Shown: piece by piece, positions 50,248 to 58,973 of the stretch
Layout: the number at the start of each line of letters is the position of its first letter
Numbering within the stretch: position 1 is the stretch's first letter
Translations under genes and position numbers: made by a program
Notes under the pieces: model-generated
Seen by the model: the letters and a program-made list of their open reading frames with translations, nothing else
Database searches by the model: none
What the model was told of the DNA's origin: nothing
NCBI RefSeq assembly: GCF_003932715.1
Contig: NZ_CP020700.1
Span: 1,316,001 to 1,380,000, forward strand
Reading direction: 5' to 3'
Length of the DNA stretch: 64,000 bases
Source of the DNA: Streptomyces tsukubensis
GTDB lineage: Bacteria > Actinomycetota > Actinomycetes > Streptomycetales > Streptomycetaceae

Positions 50248-50883
50248 TCACCCCTCGGCGGGCGTCTCGGCCGGAGCCTCGGCCTCGGCTTCGGCCTGGG
50301 CCTCAGCCTTCGGGTCACGGCCCGCCTTGCGTGCGGCCTGAGCCTCACGCGCCTCGGCCATGGCCTCGGTCTTCTTCTTGTGCGGTCCGAGAACCATGAT
50401 CATGTTCCGGCCGTCCTGCTTCGGGTTCGACTCGATGAATCCGAGGTCTTCGACATCGGAAGCGAGGCGCTGAAGCAGACGGTAACCAAGCTCGGGGCGG
50501 GACTGCTCACGACCACGGAACATGATCGTGATCTTGACCTTGTCGCCCTGCTTGAGGAACCGGACGACATGACCCTTCTTGGTGTCGTAGTCGTGCGGGT
50601 CGATCTTCGGCCGGAGCTTCATCTCCTTGATGACCGTGTGCGCCTGGTTCTTGCGCGCCTCACGGGCCTTCATGGCCGACTCGTACTTGAACTTCCCGTA
50701 GTCCATGAGCTTGCACACGGGCGGCCGGGCGTTCGCCGCGACCTCGACGAGGTCGAGGTCGTACTCCTGGGCGAGTTCGAGAGCCTTGGCGAGCGGGACA
50801 ATGCCCACCTGCTCGCCGCTGGGACCGACAAGCCGCACTTCGGGAACGCGAATCCGGTCGTTGATGCGGGGCTCGGCGCTGAT
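50248..50883 (-). CDS. infC: Translation initiation factor IF-3, AUC start codon
   Basis: 211 residues. I place the start at ATC 50883 ([20 protein letters not shown]), because GAGGAGG lies five bases before it and the protein then begins as other IF-3 proteins do. Any upstream ATG/GTG/TTG start would translate through the ribosome site (residues GGS) and give a foreign N-terminus. IF-3 genes in other bacteria use AUU or AUC, and IF-3 itself rejects such codons, so it limits its own synthesis. The body holds [23 protein letters not shown] and the C-domain [23 protein letters not shown] highly acidic Ala/Glu tail of about 30 residues ends the protein. First gene of infC-rpmI-rplT. Confidence 0.95.
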   Translation of the reverse strand: MSAEPRINDRIRVPEVRLVGPSGEQVGIVPLAKALELAQEYDLDLVEVAANARPPVCKLMDYGKFKYESAMKAREARKNQAHTVIKEMKLRPKIDPHDYDTKKGHVVRFLKQGDKVKITIMFRGREQSRPELGYRLLQRLASDVEDLGFIESNPKQDGRNMIMVLGPHKKKTEAMAEAREAQAARKAGRDPKAEAQAEAEAEAPAETPAEG

Positions 50884-51252
50884 GGATCCTCCTCGGTAGC
50901 ACCGCGCGGCCGACTGGCAGACGGCCGCGAGCGTCTGGTGAGACCAACCGCGCAGGAGCACAAAAAATGCCCCGGACGGGACACAGGCGGCAGCTCCTCG
51001 AATACCGGAGCACCGCCGCGGAACCCGCGGGGCGCACATCGGGCGGTTCCATCGTCCGTACGGAACGATGGGGACCGCCTGACCGGTGACCCGCCGCCCG
51101 GAGGGCGGTCAGGTGGGAGATCGGAGCCTCCACTTGTGGGCCGGGCACAGTCGTGTCCGGCCGGTCATCACACAAGGTTAGCAGCTCCGGCGGGGCGGTG
51201 CTAACCGGTGGCCCCGGCGGCGCGGTGCCCGGCGGGGCATATCGTGGGCGTC
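50884..51252. promoter_or_regulatory. infC leader and promoter region
   Basis: On the minus strand TTAGCA (51204-51199) and TAACCT (51180-51175) with an 18-base spacer make a plausible promoter, giving a leader of about 285 bases. Within it ACCGCC can pair with either GGGCGG or GGCGGT (51077-51112 area), suggesting alternative structures. The DUF1844 gene begins on the plus strand at 51253. No ORF is evident in the leader. Confidence 0.6.
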
Positions 51253-51651
51253 ATGAGTGACGCGACCCCTTACCCCGGCGCCGGCGAGCCCCTTCAGCCG
51301 GGCGCCGCTGCCGAATCCCCCGACTTCGACGCCTTGACCCGCGATATCGCGGAGGTGCCCGCCGTCGAGGTGATCGTCACGGTCGCGGTGAACCTGATGA
51401 GCGCTGCCGCCGTGAAGCTCGGTCTCACCGAGGACAGCGACGAGCACAAGGACCTCGACGAGGCCCGCAAGCTGGTGCACGCCCTGGCCGGGCTGCTGGA
51501 CGCGAGCACCACGGAGATCAGCTCGTTCCACGCGGCCCCGCTGCGTGACGGTCTGAAGTCGCTGCAGCTCGCGTTCCGCGAGGCGTCCCTGGTGCCGGAC
51601 GGTCCCGGTCAGGGCCCGGGCGAGAAGTACACGGGCCCGGTCTACGGGTAG
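51253..51651 (+). CDS. DUF1844 domain protein
   Basis: 132 residues from ATG 51253. The DUF1844 core PAVEVIVTVAVNLMSAAAVKLGLTEDSDEHKDLDEARKLVHALAGLLD, followed by LRDGLKSLQLAFREAS, is clear. This small helical family has no assigned function and is regularly found beside infC in actinobacteria. The N- and C-terminal ends are disordered and Gly/Pro-rich. It is divergent from infC. Confidence 0.92.
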   Translation: MSDATPYPGAGEPLQPGAAAESPDFDALTRDIAEVPAVEVIVTVAVNLMSAAAVKLGLTEDSDEHKDLDEARKLVHALAGLLDASTTEISSFHAAPLRDGLKSLQLAFREASLVPDGPGQGPGEKYTGPVYG

Positions 51652-51694
51652 CCGCGGGGGCCGGGCGGTTCCGGCCGACCGGAAGTTCAGAAGT

Positions 51695-52438
51695 TCAGGA
51701 ACGTACGTAGAAGGGCTCGCCCGGAGGGGTGGCCCCGGCCGGCAGCAGTGCCAGGTCGAGGCCCCGCACCAGGCGGGCCCTGAGTACGTCGTGGCCCGCG
51801 ACGGCCCTGGCCACCCGTCCGGCGGCCTCGGCGGGCTCGGCGCCGTCGGCGAGGACCAGGGCGAGGGTGCCGTCGGTGCCGTCGCCGGGCAGCAGATGGA
51901 CCCGGACGACGGCGGGCTCGGCCGCCATCACTTCCCGGACCGCCCCGGTCACCGCCGGATCGTCCAGCGGGTCGGCGCTGGTCCGCCCCTCGGCCAGGGC
52001 CCGCAGCGCGGCACCGCTGAGCTGGTAGGGCACGGGACCGGCGAGGTCGAGCACCAGGGTGTCGGCCTGCTCGTGGGCGACCGCCTTCAGCGCCTGGTGC
52101 AGCGGCACGGCGACCGGCCGGGCCTTCGGGTCCCAGCGGGCGAGGGTCTCCAGGGATGTGAACGCGGGCAGCGCGCGCCGGTCCCCCGCGGTGAGCGTGG
52201 GCACCGCCATCTCACTGGTCTTCTCGCGCCGGAGTCCGTTCTCGTCCGTCTCGACCTCGCCGAGGACGGCGACGACGGGCACCAGCAGGCGGGCCCCGGC
52301 GAGCGCCGCCAGAACGGCCCCTTCCGCCCCTTCGGCCGTCCGGTCCCCCGCCCAGGCGGCGAGGGCCGCCGTGAGCCGCGGGTCGGCGGTGCCGTCGTCT
52401 TCGGAGAAACCGGGATCGGGGATGTTCTTGAGCGCCAC
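51695..52438 (-). CDS. SseB-family protein
   Basis: 247 residues from ATG 52438. The N-terminal part (AALAAWAGDRTAEGAEGAVLAALAGARLLVPVVAVLGEVETDENG, then MAVPTLTAGDRRALPAFTSLETLARWDP) fits the SseB N-terminal domain, and the second half has SseB_C-like sequence (VVRVHLLPGDGTDGTLALVLADG). SseB modulates enhanced serine sensitivity in E. coli; its role in actinobacteria is unknown. It is convergent with the DUF1844 gene and divergent from a serine hydrolase gene. Confidence 0.88.
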   Translation of the reverse strand: MALKNIPDPGFSEDDGTADPRLTAALAAWAGDRTAEGAEGAVLAALAGARLLVPVVAVLGEVETDENGLRREKTSEMAVPTLTAGDRRALPAFTSLETLARWDPKARPVAVPLHQALKAVAHEQADTLVLDLAGPVPYQLSGAALRALAEGRTSADPLDDPAVTGAVREVMAAEPAVVRVHLLPGDGTDGTLALVLADGAEPAEAAGRVARAVAGHDVLRARLVRGLDLALLPAGATPPGEPFYVRS

Positions 52439-52494
52439 GTGCCGAGCCTAGTTCCCTCCGGTCGGCGGAGCGTCACGGGGTGGTCGGCAGAGGG

Positions 52495-52549
52495 CCGGTC
52501 CAGGACGGGCCGCCGACCGGTTTCCGGCCCTCGGCCCGTCCTGGACCGG
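52495..52549. other. 18-bp perfect inverted repeat in a divergent promoter region
   Basis: Left arm 52495-52512 and right arm 52532-52549 are perfectly complementary over 18 bp. The 19-base loop contains a smaller CCGG-TTT-CCGG stem. It lies between the divergent sseB and serine-hydrolase genes, 57 and 22 bases from their starts. A terminator would be unexpected there. Confidence 0.85.
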
Positions 52550-52570
52550 GCCTCCGGATAGCCTGCGGCC

Positions 52571-53218
52571 GTGACCGACCCGACCGCCGTGACCGGACCG
52601 GCGCGCCCGGGGCTGTCCGTGGCGGTCGGCACCGCGACCGACGCGTGGTACAGCGGGGAAGCGGACCGGGGCTATCCCTCGGCCAGCATCGTCAAGGTGT
52701 CGATCCTGGCGGCTCTGCTGGCGCGCGGGCGTCCGCTGGAGGCGCACCACCGGGAGTGGGCCCGGGACGCGATCGTCAGCAGTGACAACGACGCGGCGAC
52801 CGCGCTCTGGCGGGACCTCGGCGGCCCCGGGGCGCTGGACGCGGCACATGCCCGCCTCGGCCTCACCGGTACCACCGCCGATCCGGCCTGGGGGCTGACC
52901 CGGACCACCGCCCGCGATCAGCTGACCCTGCTGCGGGCCGTGTTCCGGGAGCCCGTGTACGCGCCGCTGCGCGAGCTGATGGGCCGGGTCCGGGCGGACC
53001 AGGCCTGGGGGGTGTCGGCGGCCGGCCCGGGGGACGGCGGACGGGCGCTGAAGAACGGCTGGATGCCGATGCGGGCGACGGGCCTGTGGGTGGTCCACTC
53101 CGTCGGCCGGGTGGACGGCCGGCTCGTGGTGGCGCTGTCGGACGGGCATCCGTCGAAGGAGGCGGGGATCGCGCGGGTGGAGGCGGCGGTGCGGGAGGCG
53201 GTGGCGGCCGCGCCCTGA
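52571..53218 (+). CDS. Class A beta-lactamase-like serine hydrolase
   Basis: 215 residues from GTG 52571. The serine-hydrolase motifs are present: SASIVKV gives Ser39 and Lys42 (SxxK), SDNDAATALW gives SDN at 71-73, and LKNGW resembles the KTG box. This is the Pfam beta-lactamase2 type. No signal peptide is visible, so it is probably cytoplasmic and may be an esterase or peptidase rather than a resistance beta-lactamase. The typical Glu166 region is not clear. It is divergent from sseB. Confidence 0.82.
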   Translation: MTDPTAVTGPARPGLSVAVGTATDAWYSGEADRGYPSASIVKVSILAALLARGRPLEAHHREWARDAIVSSDNDAATALWRDLGGPGALDAAHARLGLTGTTADPAWGLTRTTARDQLTLLRAVFREPVYAPLRELMGRVRADQAWGVSAAGPGDGGRALKNGWMPMRATGLWVVHSVGRVDGRLVVALSDGHPSKEAGIARVEAAVREAVAAAP

Positions 53219-53279
53219 GCGGTTCGCGCGCCCGGCCGCCCGGCCCGGTGCCGTAGAAGCAGATGCGGTACGGGGCGGA

Positions 53280-54557
53280 TCAGGCGCCCGGCCGGGGACC
53301 GGTGCCGCGGCGGAGGACGACCGCGATCGCGAGGACCACCGCACCGGCACCGCCCACCAGCGGCGCGAGCCAGTTGGACGGTGTCTCGTCGGGCTCCTCG
53401 GGCTGCGGCCCCGGCCCGAAGTGCGGCTTCGCATAGCCCGCCGTGGCCGTCTTCGGATCCCGGGGGCGGAGTTGCTTCCCCTCCTCGATGGCCGCTGCCG
53501 GGTCGACCGTGCCGTAGCCGAGGGAGTCGTCCCGGCCGGAGTCGGGGCGGTCGCGGGCGGTGTCGACGAGGAGCCGTTTGATCTGGGCGGGGGTCAGACC
53601 GGGGTGGGCGGAGCGGACGAGGGCGACGGCGCCGGAGACGAAGGCCGCCGCCGCGCTGGTGCCCCAGCCCTCGTAGTACTTGCGGTCCGGGTCCGGTATC
53701 ACGATGTCGACCCCGGGTGCGCTGACGGTCGCGTACCACCGGCGGGTGGAGAAGGAGGCGCGGTTGCCGAAGCGGTCCACGGCCGTGACGGCGATGACGC
53801 CCGGGTAGGCGGCGGGGTAGGAGATCCGGTCGCCCTTCTCGCCGCCGTTGCCCGCGGAGGCGACGACGACGGCGCCCTTGGCGAGCGCGTACTGGACGGC
53901 CGCGTCCTCGCCGGGTTCGGGGTGTGCGGACTCGCTGTCGTCGCCGAGGGAGAGGTTGATGACGTCGGCGCCCTGGTCGGCGGCCCAGCGGATGCCCTGG
54001 GCCAGGGCGGTGCCCCGGGATTTGCGGGCCTTCTCGCGGGCGTTGTCGCCGCCTTCGAGGATGACCCGGACGGGCAGGATCTTCGCCTCGGGCGCGATGC
54101 CGACGACCCCGGACTCGTCGTTCCAGCCCCGGCCGTGGGCGGCGATGATCCCGGCCATCGCGGTGCCGTGCCGGGCCCAGGCCCGGTCGCCGCGTACGGC
54201 GCCGAAGCCGATCAGGTCCTTGCCGGGCAGCACATTGCGTTTGAGGTCGGGGTGTTCGTCGTCGACGCCGGTGTCGAGTACGGCGACCGTGACGCCCTCG
54301 CCCTTGGTGGTGCGCCAGGCCTCGTCGGTGTTGAGGGCGTCGAGCCCCCACTGCTGGACGCGGATGCCGTCAGCGCGCGCGGGTACGGCGGGCAGCAGCG
54401 CGAACGCGGTGGCCGCGGTGAGCGCGGCGGCTCGGTGCAGCCTCCGGCGCCGGACGGCCCCGCGGACGGTCCCGGGCACAAGGGCGGCGGCGGAGGTACG
54501 GGGAGTGGGCGCGGCGGCGGGCGTACGGGCCGTGCGGGAGGCGGGCGTCGGGGTCAC
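53280..54557 (-). CDS. mycP: Type VII secretion-associated subtilisin protease, mycosin
   Basis: 425 residues from GTG 54557 with GGAGG upstream. The start overlaps the previous stop (GTGA), so the genes are coupled. A signal peptide (LHRAAALTAATAFALLPAVPARA) precedes an S8 protease with Asp95 (VLDTGVDDEHPD), His130 (RHGTAMAG) and Ser301 (GTSAAAAFVSGA). A C-terminal membrane segment (WLAPLVGGAGAVVLAIAVVL) anchors it, the mycosin layout. Mycosins support ESX/type VII secretion and cleave substrates. No Ecc or Esx gene is in the window. Confidence 0.92.
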   Translation of the reverse strand: MTPTPASRTARTPAAAPTPRTSAAALVPGTVRGAVRRRRLHRAAALTAATAFALLPAVPARADGIRVQQWGLDALNTDEAWRTTKGEGVTVAVLDTGVDDEHPDLKRNVLPGKDLIGFGAVRGDRAWARHGTAMAGIIAAHGRGWNDESGVVGIAPEAKILPVRVILEGGDNAREKARKSRGTALAQGIRWAADQGADVINLSLGDDSESAHPEPGEDAAVQYALAKGAVVVASAGNGGEKGDRISYPAAYPGVIAVTAVDRFGNRASFSTRRWYATVSAPGVDIVIPDPDRKYYEGWGTSAAAAFVSGAVALVRSAHPGLTPAQIKRLLVDTARDRPDSGRDDSLGYGTVDPAAAIEEGKQLRPRDPKTATAGYAKPHFGPGPQPEEPDETPSNWLAPLVGGAGAVVLAIAVVLRRGTGPRPGA

Positions 54558-56770
54558 TCGGGGGCCTCCGTCGGGGGGTTGAGCGCCGCCCGGAGGGCCC
54601 GTTCGGCTCCGGCGGCGAGGCCCGCGGCCTCGTGGCCGAGACCGGCCTGCGCGACGGGGGCCGTCGATGTGGCGTCCCGGGCCGCGGCGACGGGCTGCGG
54701 CCCCTCCGCGGCCCGGCCGTCCGCGAAGCCGGAGACGGCGTAGACCACGACGGGCGCGTCGGGCAGTACCTTGAGCGACCAGCTCGCCCGCTGGGCGGCG
54801 CCGAACCGCTCGGCGACGGTGCCCTTGGCCGGGAAGGCGCGCGGCAGCAGATCGGGGCGCTCGTCCAGGCTCTGGGTGTCGACGCGCTGGGCGAGGGCGG
54901 CCATATCGTGCTCGTCCGCGCCGGTGAAGACCATGCCGACGGTGGTCACATTGGTCGAGGTGGCGTCGGTGTAGGTGGCCCGGACGACGCGGGCGCAGCC
55001 GGTCTTCGACAGGGTGGCGGCCAGCCCCGGGTCGAGTGCGGTGACGCAGTCGCTGTCGGGTGCCACGGCGATCCGGGTCCAGACGCGGTCGGCCTTGCCG
55101 GGTCCGGCCTTGAGTCCGCGGACCGTCCGGGGGAAGAGGCTGTCGACGGGCGCGGTGTGCCAGAGCGTGTGCGCGCGGTCGTAGGCGGACTCCGCGCCGG
55201 AGCCGCCGCCGGCCCCGCCGGTGAGGACGGCGGCGGTGACGGCACCGCCGATCAGCCCGAGTCCGAGTACGGCGCAGACCGCGGCGGCGACGGTCCGCAC
55301 CGGTCGCCGCTCGGGCACGGGCCGGAGCCGGGCCGTGATCTCGGCGTACTCCTCGGGCGGGAGCAGCGGTGCGTAGGGCGGGGGTACGGGGGGACGGGCC
55401 GTGCGCTCGGGCGGCAACGGGCCCGCGGGCTGCGGCCGTACGGCACCGGCACCGGTGGACGGTGCGGGCGCAGGGCCCGCGGGGGACGGCGGGGGCACCG
55501 CGGGCCGGGCAGGCGCGGCCGGCTCCGCGGTCCGGCCCCGGCCGGGCCCCTCGGCGAGCGGAGCACGGGAACCCGGGGCGGGCGGCGGGCCGGCAGGCCG
55601 AGCGGGCGGGGTGGGCGCGGTGGACGGCGGGGCCGTCCCCTCGACGGGCGCCCCGGTCCCGGCCGTACGCGAAACCGTCGGCCCGGTGGGGTGCCCCGGC
55701 TTCACCGGGCGCGCGGCGCGGGACGTTCCGGCCGGTGGGGCGTCCGGGCAGGCGGTGGAGTTCTCGGCCGGGCGTCGGGGCCCGGCGGGGTCCGGTGCTC
55801 CCGTACCGGTACGGACGGGGCCGGGCGCCGCGGGCCGGGCACCGGCAGCCGCCGGAGCCTGGCCGGGCGGCCCGGCGGTACGCACCGGCCTTCCCGCGGC
55901 CGGGGCTTCGGTTCCGGCTTCGGGGGGCAGTTCCGGGCCGGGCGCTGCGGGGCGCTGCGCCCTCGGCGCGGGGGGCGCCGGACGGGCGTCCCGTTCCGCG
56001 GTGCTCTGCTCCCCCGCCGGGGCGCCGGAGGCGGGAGGCCCTGCCGGGCGCGGTGGCACCGTACCGGCCGGGGGAACCGCTGCCGTACCGCTGCCGGTTC
56101 CCCCGGCAGGTACGGCGGGTGCTGCGGGTGCCGGCCCGGAGCCGGACGGAGGTGCCGCGGGGCGGGGCGGGCTCGGCGGATCGTGCGGTGCGCCGGACGC
56201 GGCGGCGGCCGGTGCGCCGGGCTCCCGTACCGTACGGCCGCCTTCGGAAGCGTTCGACGGCGGCAGGGGGATGCGGAGCCGGGCCGTGTCCCTGTCCCGC
56301 GCGGGGCCGCGGGCCGGTTCCGAGCCCGACCGCGGACCGGGAACGACAGGGCCCGTGCGCCGGGGTGCGCCCGGCGCGTCCGGAGCCGTAACCGGGCTCC
56401 CGGCGCGAGCGGCGGCCGTCGGCCCGGAGTCCGTGCGTCTGCCGGAACCAGCCGGGCGGGGAGCCGTGTTCTCCCGAGGAACCGGCGCGCGCGTGCCGAG
56501 GCGGCGCGTTGCCGTGGCGTCCGTGGTGTCCGTGGGGAGCGGCAGCGGGGTGCCGAGGGGGCGGGTCGGGGTGTCGCGGCGGGGCGCGGACTGCGGTGGC
56601 CGGCGGGCCGACGGGTCCGTCGGGGCGCCGGACGGCCCGGTGGGTGCCTTCGGAACACCGGCGGACCGCTGTCCCGGACCCGGCAGCAGGGCGTCCGTGA
56701 TACGGGAGCGCGGCGGAGGCGGCGGGGTGTCGTCGGCGTGGCCGGGCGGGCTCGGTGTCTCCGTACTCAT
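54554..56770 (-). CDS. Pro/Ala-rich single-pass membrane protein upstream of mycP
   Basis: 738 residues from ATG 56770. Residues 1 to about 500 are low-complexity Pro/Ala/Gly. One membrane segment (RRPVRTVAAAVCAVLGLGLIGGAVTAAVLTGG) then precedes a conserved-looking exported domain of about 190 residues (DRAHTLWHTAPVDSLFPRTVRG, then CVTALDPGLAATLSKTGCARVVRATYTDATSTNVTTVG). Its TM-then-domain form and coupling to mycP by a GTGA overlap suggest a partner in type VII secretion or in mycosin control. I know no function for the family. The Pro-rich region is probably a cytoplasmic tail. Confidence 0.82.
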   Translation of the reverse strand: MSTETPSPPGHADDTPPPPPRSRITDALLPGPGQRSAGVPKAPTGPSGAPTDPSARRPPQSAPRRDTPTRPLGTPLPLPTDTTDATATRRLGTRAPVPRENTAPRPAGSGRRTDSGPTAAARAGSPVTAPDAPGAPRRTGPVVPGPRSGSEPARGPARDRDTARLRIPLPPSNASEGGRTVREPGAPAAAASGAPHDPPSPPRPAAPPSGSGPAPAAPAVPAGGTGSGTAAVPPAGTVPPRPAGPPASGAPAGEQSTAERDARPAPPAPRAQRPAAPGPELPPEAGTEAPAAGRPVRTAGPPGQAPAAAGARPAAPGPVRTGTGAPDPAGPRRPAENSTACPDAPPAGTSRAARPVKPGHPTGPTVSRTAGTGAPVEGTAPPSTAPTPPARPAGPPPAPGSRAPLAEGPGRGRTAEPAAPARPAVPPPSPAGPAPAPSTGAGAVRPQPAGPLPPERTARPPVPPPYAPLLPPEEYAEITARLRPVPERRPVRTVAAAVCAVLGLGLIGGAVTAAVLTGGAGGGSGAESAYDRAHTLWHTAPVDSLFPRTVRGLKAGPGKADRVWTRIAVAPDSDCVTALDPGLAATLSKTGCARVVRATYTDATSTNVTTVGMVFTGADEHDMAALAQRVDTQSLDERPDLLPRAFPAKGTVAERFGAAQRASWSLKVLPDAPVVVYAVSGFADGRAAEGPQPVAAARDATSTAPVAQAGLGHEAAGLAAGAERALRAALNPPTEAPE

Positions 56771-56954
56771 ACCGTCCCCCGTGTCCGATGCCCTTACCGC
56801 CGTCGGATCGCCCCTCGCAGCATGCTTGTTCGTCTCCGCGCCTGCGTCACTCTACGGGGTGGAGGGGGCGCGGAGGCACCGGGCGCCGACTCCGCCCGGA
56901 TCTGCCCCGATCCTCCCCCTACCCCTCGGTAATCCGGTCTGGCAGGCTCTGGCC

Positions 56955-58157
56955 ATGACTCACCGAGCCGCCGACCGGGCCCGGTACGACCGGGCCACCG
57001 ACCGACTCGACGCGCCCTTCGCCGTCGTGGATCTGGCGGCGTTCGACGCCAACGCCGCCGATTTGGTGCGGCGCGCGGGCGGCAAGCCGGTGCGGGTCGC
57101 CAGCAAGTCGGTGCGCTGCCGGGCGCTGCTGGAACGGGCGCTGGCGCAGGAAGGTTTCGCCGGGGTGATGTCGTTCACGCTGGCGGAGTCGCTCTGGCTG
57201 GCGCGGGCCGGTTTCCGGGATGTCCTGCTGGCGTATCCGTCCGTGGACCGGGAGTCCTTCGGGCGGCTCGCCGCCGATCCCAAGATGGCCGCGGCCGTGA
57301 CCGTGATGGTCGACGATCCGGCGCAGTTGGAGCTGATCGACCGGGCCCGGGACGGGGGCCGGGAGGAGATCCGGGTCTGTCTGGAGCTGGACACGGCGCT
57401 GCGCCTGTTCGGCGGGCGGGTCCGGGTCGGGGCCCGGCGCTCGCCGCGGCACGCTCCGGAGCAGTTGGCCGCGCTGGCCCGCTCCGTGGTCCGGCGGCCG
57501 GGGTTCCGGCTGGTGGGCCTGATGGCGTACGAGGGGCATATCGCGGGCGTCGGGGACGCGGTGGCCGGGAGTCCGCTGCGGTCCCGGGGCATCCGGCTGA
57601 TGCAGCGGACGGCCCGCCGTCAGCTGGCGGCGCTGCGCGCGGAGTCGGTGAGGGCGGTCCGGGCCGTGGTGCCGGACCTGGAGTTCGTCAACGGCGGCGG
57701 GACGGGAAGCGTGCAGAGCACGGCCGCGGAGGATGCGGTGACGGAGATAGCGGCGGGCTCGGGGCTCTACGTACCACGGCTGTTCGACCATTACGCGGCG
57801 TTCTCGGGGCGTCCGGCGGCGCTGTTCGCGCTGCCGGTGGTGCGCCGGCCGGGGGTGGGCGTGGTGACGGTGCTCGGCGGTGGCTATCCGGCGTCGGGCC
57901 CGGCGGGCCGGGACCGGCTGCCGGTGCCGTATCTGCCGGAGGGGCTGCGGTACGACGCCATGGAGGGCGCGGGCGAGGTACAGACGCCGCTGCTGGGCTC
58001 CCCGGCGGACGATCTGCTGATCGGGGACCGGGTGTGGTTCCGGCATGCCAAGGCCGGGGAGCTGTGCGAGCGGTTCGCCGTACTGCATCTGATCGACGGC
58101 GACCGGGTGGTGGACACGGTGCCGACGTACCGGGGCGAGGGCCTCACCTTCCTGTGA
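56955..58157 (+). CDS. PLP-dependent alanine racemase N-domain / D-threonine aldolase-like protein
   Basis: 400 residues from ATG 56955. The alanine-racemase-type barrel begins DAPFAVVDLAAFDANAADLVRRAGGKPVRVASKSVRCRALLERAL, with the PLP lysine expected in ASKSVR. The C-terminal domain (YDAMEGAGEVQTPLLGSPADDLLIGDRVWFRHAKAGELCERF) resembles the D-serine dehydratase/D-threonine aldolase type, with metal ligands in the HAKAGELC segment. It probably acts on a D-hydroxy or D-amino acid. It is divergent from the mycP pair and convergent with the ethanolamine cluster. Confidence 0.83.
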   Translation: MTHRAADRARYDRATDRLDAPFAVVDLAAFDANAADLVRRAGGKPVRVASKSVRCRALLERALAQEGFAGVMSFTLAESLWLARAGFRDVLLAYPSVDRESFGRLAADPKMAAAVTVMVDDPAQLELIDRARDGGREEIRVCLELDTALRLFGGRVRVGARRSPRHAPEQLAALARSVVRRPGFRLVGLMAYEGHIAGVGDAVAGSPLRSRGIRLMQRTARRQLAALRAESVRAVRAVVPDLEFVNGGGTGSVQSTAAEDAVTEIAAGSGLYVPRLFDHYAAFSGRPAALFALPVVRRPGVGVVTVLGGGYPASGPAGRDRLPVPYLPEGLRYDAMEGAGEVQTPLLGSPADDLLIGDRVWFRHAKAGELCERFAVLHLIDGDRVVDTVPTYRGEGLTFL

Positions 58158-58183
58158 CCCCCGGCCCGGGCGGCTGCAGCCGG

Positions 58184-58969
58184 CTACAGCGGGGTGACGT
58201 AGGCCCCCGAGAGTCCGCCGTCGACGAGGAAGTCCGTGGCGTTGACGAACGAGGAGTCGTCGCTGGCGAGGAACGCGACGGCGGCGGCGATCTCGTCCGC
58301 TTCGGCGAACCGTCCGACGGGGATGTGGACGAGTCGGCGGGCGGCGCGCTCGGGGTCCTTGGCGAACAGCTCCCGGAGCAGCGGGGTGTTCACGGGGCCG
58401 GGGCAGAGGGCGTTGACCCGGATGCCCTCGCGGGCGAACTGGACGCCCAGTTCGCGGGACATGGCGAGCACCCCGCCCTTGGACGCGGTGTACGAGATCT
58501 GGGAGGTCGCGGCCCCCATGAGCGCCACGAAGGAGGCGGTGTTGATGATGGAGCCGCGGCCCTGGCGCTGCATATAGGGGAGGGCGGCCTTGCAGCAGAG
58601 GTAGACGGAGGTGAGGTTCACGTCCTGGACCCGCTTCCACGCCTCCAGGCCCGTGGTGAGGATGGAATCGTCGTCGGGGGGCGAGATGCCCGCGTTGTTG
58701 AAGGCGATGTCGACGGAGCCGTAGGTGTCGTACGCGGCCCGGAACAGCGCCTCGACCTGCTCGGGGTCGGTGACGTCGACTCGGACGAACAGCCCGCCCG
58801 TCTCCTCGGCGGCGGCCTTGCCCGCGGTCTCGTCGATATCGCCGCAGACGACGTGCGCGCCTTCCGAGGCGAGGCGGCGGGCGGTGGCCAGTCCGATGCC
58901 GCTGCCCGCGCCGGTGACGACGGCGGTACGGCCCACCAGCCGGCGGCAGACGTTCTGGGGTTCGCTCAT
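58184..58969 (-). CDS. Short-chain dehydrogenase/reductase
   Basis: 261 residues from ATG 58969 with GGAGG upstream, four bases after the ALDH stop. The NAD(P) motif VVTGAGSGIGLATARRLA, NNAG, and the active-site YTASKGG are intact. Asp in VCGDID after strand 2 suggests NAD. It is the third gene of the glnA4-aldH-SDR run on this strand and may oxidise the alcohol of a gamma-glutamyl-ethanolamide-type intermediate. That substrate is an inference from context. Confidence 0.92.
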   Translation of the reverse strand: MSEPQNVCRRLVGRTAVVTGAGSGIGLATARRLASEGAHVVCGDIDETAGKAAAEETGGLFVRVDVTDPEQVEALFRAAYDTYGSVDIAFNNAGISPPDDDSILTTGLEAWKRVQDVNLTSVYLCCKAALPYMQRQGRGSIINTASFVALMGAATSQISYTASKGGVLAMSRELGVQFAREGIRVNALCPGPVNTPLLRELFAKDPERAARRLVHIPVGRFAEADEIAAAVAFLASDDSSFVNATDFLVDGGLSGAYVTPL

Positions 58970-58973
58970 GGGG

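Noticed and set aside
50884..51039. An extended infC start at 51039
   Set aside because: The added 52 residues include the translated ribosome site and resemble no IF-3.
55401..58157. An extended frame that fuses the PLP enzyme to a long N-terminus
   Set aside because: The extension is the antisense of the Pro-rich protein gene. The ATG at 56955 gives the normal domain start.
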